Origin: Promethearchaeota archaeon
GTDB lineage: Archaea; Asgardarchaeota; Lokiarchaeia; Sigynarchaeales; SOKP01
Assembly: GCA_014729315.1 (NCBI GenBank)
Contig: WJKD01000820.1
Location: 1 to 11,539, forward strand
Direction: 5' to 3'
DNA: 11,539 bases
The notes under the pieces are model-generated. The model was not told where the DNA came from. It worked only from the letters and a program-made list of their open reading frames with translations, and made no database searches. Of the stretch, positions 7,499-11,539 are shown piece after piece (positions within the stretch are counted from its first letter, which is position 1; each line of letters begins with the position of its first letter). Made by a program: the position numbers and the translations under genes.

Positions 7499-8740
7499 AT
7501 GGTTAAGACTAAGATCTCGATTAATAAAATAACTCATGACGACGTGAAAAGTTCAGTATTTCAGTCGCTTGAAAACATTGGAGCAAACGAGTTGTTTTCA
7601 AAGCCAAACCTAAGAGTTTTAATAAAACCAAATTTATTGATGCCCAAAGAACCCGAGCGAGCGACGACAACTCACCCAGATGTCGTAAAATATGTAATAC
7701 AGTGGGTAAAACAGTTTAATCCAGAAAACATAATAGTCGGAGAATCAAGTGGAACGAAAAAAAGAGGTGTTACTGAGAAAGCTTTTGAGAAAAGTGGGAT
7801 TAAAAAAGTCTGCGAGGACGAGGAAATAGAATGGACGCCTTTTGAACAAACTAAAAGGAAAATTTATAAAGTAGAGAATCCTCTCGTATTGAACGAATTT
7901 TCATCTTCCGAATTGATTGACGGGGTAGATATAATTATTAATATTCCTAAAATCAAAACTCATGGTCAATGTCTCCTTACATGCGTTATCAAAAATATGT
8001 TTGGAACGCTAATACTAGGAAACAAACCTCAAACTCACGCGCGATTCCCAAGGATGGAAGATTTTAACCGAGCGCTAGCCGACATATATTCCGTCTCGAA
8101 ACCGCAGTTAACTCTTGTCGACGGTTATTATTGTCAAGAAGGAAACGGTCCCTCTGCGGGAGATGTCGTTAAACTTGACCTCGTCATAGCTGGATACGAT
8201 CCCGTTGCCTTGGATACGCTGGTTTGTGAGTTAATTGGGTTCAATCCAAACGAAGTACTATATATCAAAGAAGCAGAAAAAAAGAGTTTAGGCTCATCCA
8301 ATCTTCAAGACTTTGAGCTTTTAGGAGATCCCTTAGATTCTGTTAAGAGGATTTTTAAAAAGCCAAAATTTCACATGAGAAACCTTCCTATTCCTAAATT
8401 TCTCGCAGATTATGTTGGTCGTACTCTCTTTCGGTCGTCAATAAAATTCGATTCAAAAAAGTGTAGACTATGCGGTACTTGTTGGAAGAATTGTCCAGTG
8501 AAAGCAATCTCACCTCCCGAGGTTATAAAAAAAGGAAACAAACCCTCTTGGAATAAGGATTTATGTATCACATGCTATTGTTGCGCTGAGCTCTGTCCTT
8601 ACGAAGCAGTTGAGTTTAAGATAAATTACATTCGAAATATTTTTACTTCAGGGCTAGGCGTGATTTTCCTTATACTTGCTTTAGGAATAATCGGAATTAT
8701 CTGGATTATTATCTTAATAGTAAATTCGTTATTTTTCTAA
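7499..8740 (+). CDS. DUF362 protein with two [4Fe-4S] ferredoxin motifs and a C-terminal membrane anchor
   Basis: The 413-aa protein has three parts. Residues 1 to about 300 are a DUF362 domain, shown by VLIKPNLL (40-47), THPDVVKYV, GESSGTKKRG, NIPKIKTHG (148-156), KNMFGTL, VDGYYCQEGNGP and AGYDPVALDTL (231-241). The biochemical role of the family is not settled, so I assign no reaction. Residues 322-366 are a bacterial-type ferredoxin unit with C322/325/328/332-P and C356/359/362/366-P, enough for two [4Fe-4S] clusters; C361 is extra. Residues 384-411 are one strongly hydrophobic helix ending three residues or so from the C-terminus. The layout suggests a redox protein with its soluble part held at the inner membrane face, though topology is inferred. 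The DUF362-ferredoxin pairing is common in archaea and anaerobes; the terminal anchor is less usual. It appears to be a single-gene unit with its own TATA box and T-rich end. Confidence 0.93.
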   Translation: MVKTKISINKITHDDVKSSVFQSLENIGANELFSKPNLRVLIKPNLLMPKEPERATTTHPDVVKYVIQWVKQFNPENIIVGESSGTKKRGVTEKAFEKSGIKKVCEDEEIEWTPFEQTKRKIYKVENPLVLNEFSSSELIDGVDIIINIPKIKTHGQCLLTCVIKNMFGTLILGNKPQTHARFPRMEDFNRALADIYSVSKPQLTLVDGYYCQEGNGPSAGDVVKLDLVIAGYDPVALDTLVCELIGFNPNEVLYIKEAEKKSLGSSNLQDFELLGDPLDSVKRIFKKPKFHMRNLPIPKFLADYVGRTLFRSSIKFDSKKCRLCGTCWKNCPVKAISPPEVIKKGNKPSWNKDLCITCYCCAELCPYEAVEFKINYIRNIFTSGLGVIFLILALGIIGIIWIIILIVNSLFF

Positions 8741-8745
8741 CAAAA

Positions 8746-8785
8746 ATCATTTTTATATCTTTTATATCATTTTTGAATCTTTTAT
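8746..8785 (+). repeat. Two tandem 20-bp T-rich units, probable terminator of the DUF362 gene
   Basis: Two adjacent 20-bp copies (8746-8765 and 8766-8785) differ only by AT versus GA at two positions in the middle. They start six bases after the DUF362 stop. On the plus strand they carry repeated T runs broken by pyrimidine-rich stretches, the form of archaeal intrinsic terminators, so the duplication may double a termination signal. Confidence 0.6.
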
Positions 8786-8895
8786 CATTCAAATGTACAT
8801 AAAATCCTCAAAATTTTACTAACACCATTATTGAAAATTTGTTTAGATTTGTAAAGATGAATGGAAATAGAGTGTTACTTTTTAATAGGTTAACA

Positions 8896-9402
8896 TTATT
8901 TTGGTAATACGCATCGCCTGTCCAATCTTCGACTAATATTTAAAAGGACCAAATACCTCAAGATTCTATCTACGCCTTGAACATCCAAATTCGAGATTTG
9001 ATCGACAATTTGACCAAAATCGTGAATTAAATTAGATTGGGAGACGCGATGTAATGCTTCAGAAGTGATAACATCCTTTTGAATAATTGAGTTGATATTC
9101 TCTAACATGTCAGTGAGTTTGCACCGCAACAATTCTCCACTTTGTTTATCTTCTTCAATAATGAGAATCGCTTTGAGCAAATAATCTTCAATGATATCCT
9201 TTATGCTTTTTCCAATCTCATGTGTATTTAACTTGGTTAATGAGGAGCTTGAAATCCTGTGAAATTCCGCTTGGAGATTAACGCTTATGTATTCTATGAT
9301 TTTCTTGATTAATTCTTCTTTGTCTTTTATTAGAGCGCTATCAGCGTACTTGTTTCCTTTTTCCGCCGAAATTTTCATAAATATTTTGGAGAGATCGTTC
9401 AT
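8896..9402 (-). CDS. Helical protein of 168 aa, function unknown
   Basis: I recognise no family. The protein is predicted largely helical, soluble and mixed-charge, with amphipathic stretches such as KEELIKKIIEYISVNLQAEF, IGKSIKDIIEDYLLKAILII and KLTDMLENINSIIQKD, so a helical bundle or a coiled-coil oligomer is likely. Its tail (LNISRRLDRRCVLPK) is basic. There is no signal peptide, membrane segment, metal motif or nucleotide-binding motif. The ATG at 9402 is supported by a TATA-like box (9427-9434) about 28 bases upstream, and the frame is free of overlap, so I think the gene is real. It is convergent with DUF362; their stops are 155 bases apart. Nothing in the context gives a role. Confidence 0.75.
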   Translation of the reverse strand: MNDLSKIFMKISAEKGNKYADSALIKDKEELIKKIIEYISVNLQAEFHRISSSSLTKLNTHEIGKSIKDIIEDYLLKAILIIEEDKQSGELLRCKLTDMLENINSIIQKDVITSEALHRVSQSNLIHDFGQIVDQISNLDVQGVDRILRYLVLLNISRRLDRRCVLPK

Positions 9403-9426
9403 TTTTGTATAAAATTGTACCTTTTT

Positions 9427-9434
9427 TTATTAAA
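9427..9434 (-). promoter_or_regulatory. TATA-like box of the 168-aa gene
   Basis: Read on the minus strand the sequence is TTTAATAA, centred about 28 bases before the ATG at 9402. It is consistent with a leaderless transcript. The AT-rich setting makes chance matches likely. Confidence 0.35.
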
Positions 9435-9575
9435 TGTAATTTATCCCAGTATTACGAGTTTGAGTAGATTTAGTATTTTAGCGCTGTTTTTTAGTTGATT
9501 TTTACAATTAGAACTAATAATAATCTCTTATACCAAAAAAATCAAAAACTCTGATACTATAAACAAATTATCTTA

Positions 9576-9601
9576 TTTAATTATTATGTTTAATTATTAT
9601 G
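9576..9601. repeat. Perfect 13-bp tandem duplication
   Basis: TTTAATTATTATG occurs twice in direct succession (9576-9588 and 9589-9601), followed by three more bases of a third unit. It is a simple short tandem duplication in non-coding DNA. Confidence 0.8.
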
Positions 9602-9698
9602 TTTCTACGAGTAAATGTAAGATTATTGATGGAGCGAAAAATATGATAAAGGTTATTTCTATTTGTTAGCTCCTCGACAAATCTATCCAAAAAAAATA

Positions 9699-9947
9699 TT
9701 AGCTCTTAGTTAAAATAAATATCTTGAAAAAACTCTCTAGATTGTTCACTAAAATCCCATAAGAATATTTTCTGAGATTATCGTTGAATAATAAAGAGGT
9801 TTTAGAAAAGCATAAAAAGTTCAATTTTCTAATTTTTTCGTCAAGCTTTTGAAATTTGAAAAAGAATAAATACACATAAAAGAATTCTACCTTTAATGAA
9901 TCGTAGTAATCAAGAAAATACCGTAAAATCTGAAAAAGTGGAAACAT
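9699..9947 (-). CDS. Doubtful 82-aa frame
   Basis: This frame begins MFPLFQILRYFLDYYDSLKV and is very rich in Phe, Leu, Lys and Tyr, as expected for chance frames where T runs lie on the coding strand. I see no domain, no Shine-Dalgarno sequence and no well-placed TATA box. It is listed because it overlaps nothing and would fill a large gap, but chance is the more likely explanation. Confidence 0.2.
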   Translation of the reverse strand: MFPLFQILRYFLDYYDSLKVEFFYVYLFFFKFQKLDEKIRKLNFLCFSKTSLLFNDNLRKYSYGILVNNLESFFKIFILTKS

Positions 9948-9974
9948 AACTGTTAAATGGAGATTTCGCTAATT

Positions 9975-9989
9975 TTTCTATAGTAGAAA
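9975..9989. promoter_or_regulatory. Short inverted repeat, possible operator
   Basis: TTTCTA and TAGAAA face each other across TAG. The right part is the 9-mer TAGTAGAAA, which also lies next to the start codons of mutL and the GT-C-like gene. Role unknown; it could be chance. Confidence 0.2.
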
Positions 9990-10069
9990 TATTAACTCTG
10001 GAAACTCTGGTACTACATTCTGAACCAATCGGCAGAATTGGATGGAAAACTAATTAAGAATCTTTTAGT

Positions 10070-10735
10070 CTAATTTCTTTTTTTTGACAGACTTACTCCA
10101 ATCCCGTAATAAATAAAGATCGCACCTATAAATATCACGCTCGCTGTAAATGTAAAAAATATTCTGATTGCTGTTATATTTATTAAATTTGAGACTGAGA
10201 CGCCTAAAGGTATATAATAAAAGCAGATAGTTCCAATTATAAAATATTTAAATCTTTTAGCAAGCGAGACATCCGTAAAGTCACGATACACTTTAACCGA
10301 CATTAAGAGAGAAATAATAAGTGTTGCAATAAGAATGCTCAAGGCATAGCCAACAAATAAAAGATTCCATACAGGAGCTAATTGAGTTCCCGTATCAAGT
10401 ATAACAACCTTTGCACCACCTTCGATAAAAAATAAGTATAGTAAGATTCCCCCATAAAACGCGATAAAAAGGAGTTGATTTTTCGTTTTTACCATAAAAG
10501 AAGGTTTGTAAAGGAGAGAAATACAGAGAAATAAAAAACCCGCCGCAAGGCAACTGAAATAAAACGCAGTAATATTGAGTAGTGTCGCTAATGTTTCTAA
10601 ATGCACGTCTGAAAATGTTATATAAACAGCGTTTATGAAAATTGCCATCATCATTGAAAAATAAAACAAGGCAAAGATTTGATTTAACCTATTAAACGGA
10701 TTTCTTTTTAAAATTTTTATAATTATGAAGAACAT
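10070..10735 (-). CDS. Seven-helix membrane protein, function unknown; probable true start at 10798
   Basis: From the first ATG the product is 221 aa with six full membrane helices plus half of another. The frame stays open upstream to 10813, and the extra residues complete a first helix (LIRLVLVFGEYVPLAIIMFF), giving seven helices and about 242 aa. The segment KRNPFNRLNQIF after helix 1 and the overall plan resemble the seven-helix sensor modules that precede kinase or other output domains in some archaeal and bacterial proteins, but here the chain ends right after helix 7 (SLSKKRN), with no output domain. A receptor-like membrane sensor acting through a partner is a guess. The upstream extension has no ATG, GTG or TTG, but an ATA at 10798 has a well-placed GAGGT before it. 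EF-1 beta lies upstream on the same strand, 183 bases before the proposed start at 10798 and 246 bases before the ATG at 10735. Confidence 0.82.
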   Translation of the reverse strand: MFFIIIKILKRNPFNRLNQIFALFYFSMMMAIFINAVYITFSDVHLETLATLLNITAFYFSCLAAGFLFLCISLLYKPSFMVKTKNQLLFIAFYGGILLYLFFIEGGAKVVILDTGTQLAPVWNLLFVGYALSILIATLIISLLMSVKVYRDFTDVSLAKRFKYFIIGTICFYYIPLGVSVSNLINITAIRIFFTFTASVIFIGAIFIYYGIGVSLSKKRN

Positions 10736-10805
10736 AATTATTGCCAGTGGAACATATTCTCCGAATACAAGAACGAGTCTGATAAGATCAGCAGCTATTT
10801 CTCTA

Positions 10806-10810
10806 ACCTC
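10806..10810 (-). promoter_or_regulatory. Shine-Dalgarno site deciding the start of the seven-helix protein
   Basis: On the minus strand GAGGT (within GAGAGGTT) is followed by seven bases and then ATA at 10798, the spacing of a working ribosome binding site. No comparable site precedes the ATG at 10735. A TATA-like TTATTATATC lies just upstream (about 10818-10828). Confidence 0.5.
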
Positions 10811-10931
10811 TCAAGATGATATAATAATTGTATAATTCAAATCAATTAAATATTTATTTCTTACGAACTTCAGAAATAGTGAAGATAAAAATGATAGATT
10901 TCAGAAAAAAAGAGAAATTTTACTTGTTAGC

Positions 10932-10945
10932 TTTTCATATGAAAA
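10932..10945. repeat. Perfect 14-bp palindrome after EF-1 beta
   Basis: TTTTCATATGAAAA is its own reverse complement. It overlaps the six-T run (minus strand, 10942-10947) that probably ends the EF-1 beta transcript. With no loop it would not form a hairpin; it could be a dimeric protein site or chance. Confidence 0.3.
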
Positions 10946-10981
10946 AATAACCTATTTTTATTCAAAGAATTGCTATAAGAA

Positions 10982-11251
10982 TTACGCTTTTGAAAAAGCT
11001 ATCGCTTCAATACCTTGAATACCATCGACCTGACCAAAAAGTTCCTCGAGTTTATCCGTACCCCCCCATTCTGCGGGATATCGAACTCTGACTCTCGTCT
11101 TTTTCAAGCCAAATGCTACAGGCATGACCTCGTGCGTTTCGATAACGCATGAATCTGGAAGAACAGCTTCTAATTTTTTAACAAAATCGTCAAAATCAAC
11201 GTCTGTATCTTCCGGTACCACATCTATAAGTGCAATAAATTCATCCCCCAT
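10982..11251 (-). CDS. ef1b: Translation elongation factor 1-beta (aEF-1B)
   Basis: This is the guanine nucleotide exchange factor that releases GDP from archaeal EF-1 alpha so that it can bind GTP and aminoacyl-tRNA again. The 89-aa length is normal for the archaeal form, which corresponds to the C-terminal catalytic domain of eukaryotic eEF1B. Recognisable parts are the start MGDEFIALIDVVPEDTDVD, the central VMPVAFGLKKTRVRV strand with the family's AFGLK motif (about 45-51), GGTDKLEELF (64-73) and the closing GIQGIEAIAFSK. The fold is expected to be alpha-beta, ferredoxin-like. It lies 28 bases after the zinc-ribbon gene on the same strand, a very common archaeal pairing, so the two are probably co-transcribed. 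The ATG at 11251 gives the usual N-terminus. A T-run about 35 bases past the stop may end the transcript. Confidence 0.95.
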   Translation of the reverse strand: MGDEFIALIDVVPEDTDVDFDDFVKKLEAVLPDSCVIETHEVMPVAFGLKKTRVRVRYPAEWGGTDKLEELFGQVDGIQGIEAIAFSKA

Positions 11252-11279
11252 ATTATTACCACTCTTCTTTTATTTTCTT

Positions 11280-11453
11280 TTATGGACCCTCAAACTCGCA
11301 CTTTAAACATTTATAAGTCTTACCCATTGATCTACATCTTTCACAGCGCCAAATCTCGACATCTCCGCATTGTGGACAAGGAAAGTGAACTGCTGCTTCA
11401 AAAGGTGCGATAGGTCGGCCACAACAAAAGCACATATTTTTTTTAAATGACAT
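11280..11453 (-). CDS. Small zinc-ribbon protein upstream of EF-1 beta (57 aa)
   Basis: Translating the minus strand from the ATG at 11453 gives a 57-aa protein that ends with the typical FEGP. It contains four Cys pairs: C8/C11 (with C10 extra) in MCFCCGRPI, C26/C29 in FPCPQCGD, C37/C40 in IWRCERCRS and C49/C52 in YKCLKCEFEGP. These can bind two zinc ions. This is the archaeal zinc-ribbon family (DUF1610-like, often annotated as RNA-binding protein involved in translation) usually encoded next to EF-1 beta, so a role in or near translation is likely, though the exact function is not established from sequence. It is easily missed because of its size. The gap to EF-1 beta is 28 bases, pointing to one operon led by this gene. 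A TATA-like TAAATATCA (11478-11486) lies about 29 bases before the start. Confidence 0.93.
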   Translation of the reverse strand: MSFKKNMCFCCGRPIAPFEAAVHFPCPQCGDVEIWRCERCRSMGKTYKCLKCEFEGP

Positions 11454-11477
11454 AATAGATTAAAAGTAAAATAATCT

Positions 11478-11486
11478 TGATATTTA
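11478..11486 (-). promoter_or_regulatory. TATA-like box of the zinc-ribbon/EF-1 beta operon
   Basis: The minus strand reads TAAATATCA, centred about 29 bases before the ATG at 11453. No Shine-Dalgarno sequence lies between, so a leaderless or nearly leaderless transcript is likely. The upstream DNA to the window edge is AT-rich with other weak matches. Confidence 0.35.
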
Positions 11487-11539
11487 CGATGACTTTAAAA
11501 ATTAATCATAACTTTAAATTTTTTTGATTTGAAAACGCA

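Larger units (their letters stand above)
9403..10069. other. Gene-poor 667-base stretch
   Basis: This lies between two minus-strand genes. I see a perfect 13-bp tandem repeat at 9576-9601, an inverted repeat TTTCTA-TAG-TAGAAA at 9975-9989, and one doubtful 82-codon minus-strand frame (9699-9947). There is no tRNA-like or G+C-rich structured RNA signal and no recognisable gene remnant. Confidence 0.5.

Noticed and set aside
11124..11306. Plus-strand 60-codon frame over EF-1 beta
   Set aside because: It is antisense to a strongly conserved translation factor and its Ser/Thr-rich sequence is typical of a shadow frame.
1..11539. Search for CRISPR arrays, tRNA/rRNA genes, transposases and defence systems
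   Set aside because: No evenly spaced repeats, no cloverleaf-like G+C-rich segments and no protein with such signatures were seen. MutS/MutL are housekeeping repair genes, not a defence system.

Overview
The window is AT-rich (about 30% G+C by eye) and archaeal. The right edge carries elongation factor 1-beta of the short archaeal type (89 aa), directly preceded on the same strand by a 57-aa zinc-ribbon protein, a neighbourhood typical of archaea. Several genes have TATA-like boxes about 25-28 bases before the start codon, as expected for leaderless archaeal transcripts. Low G+C, lysine-rich helical-repeat proteins, a seven-helix membrane protein and bacterial-type MutS/MutL in one archaeon suggest an Asgard lineage, most likely Lokiarchaeia-like. 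That placement is inference.

Left part (1-5414): a mismatch-repair locus. MutS runs in from the left edge, without its mismatch-reading domain in this window, and MutL follows about 1.2 kb later on the same strand. MutL carries a complete GHKL ATPase and a complete metal-dependent nicking-endonuclease site, so repair here should be of the MutH-independent, clamp-guided kind. Both proteins keep peptides resembling the clamp-binding motifs of their bacterial relatives. Between them, on the opposite strand, lies a multi-pass membrane protein that resembles a GT-C glycosyltransferase; its 3' end overlaps the end of mutS tail to tail.

Middle part (5415-8895): a soluble lysine-rich protein with three TPR-like helical hairpins, then on the minus strand a single-domain CheY-like response regulator with a cysteine-rich tail and a doubtful 91-aa ORF. 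A 420-base spacer separates these from a divergent DUF362 protein with two [4Fe-4S] cluster motifs and a C-terminal membrane anchor. A 20-bp tandem repeat rich in T follows it.

Right part (8896-11539, all minus strand): a helical orphan protein, a 0.67-kb gene-poor stretch, a seven-helix membrane protein that seems to start upstream of its first ATG, then EF-1 beta and the zinc-ribbon gene. Apart from MutS-MutL and EF-1 beta/zinc ribbon, I see no convincing pathway joining the neighbours. I see no CRISPR array, tRNA, rRNA, transposase or phage gene.
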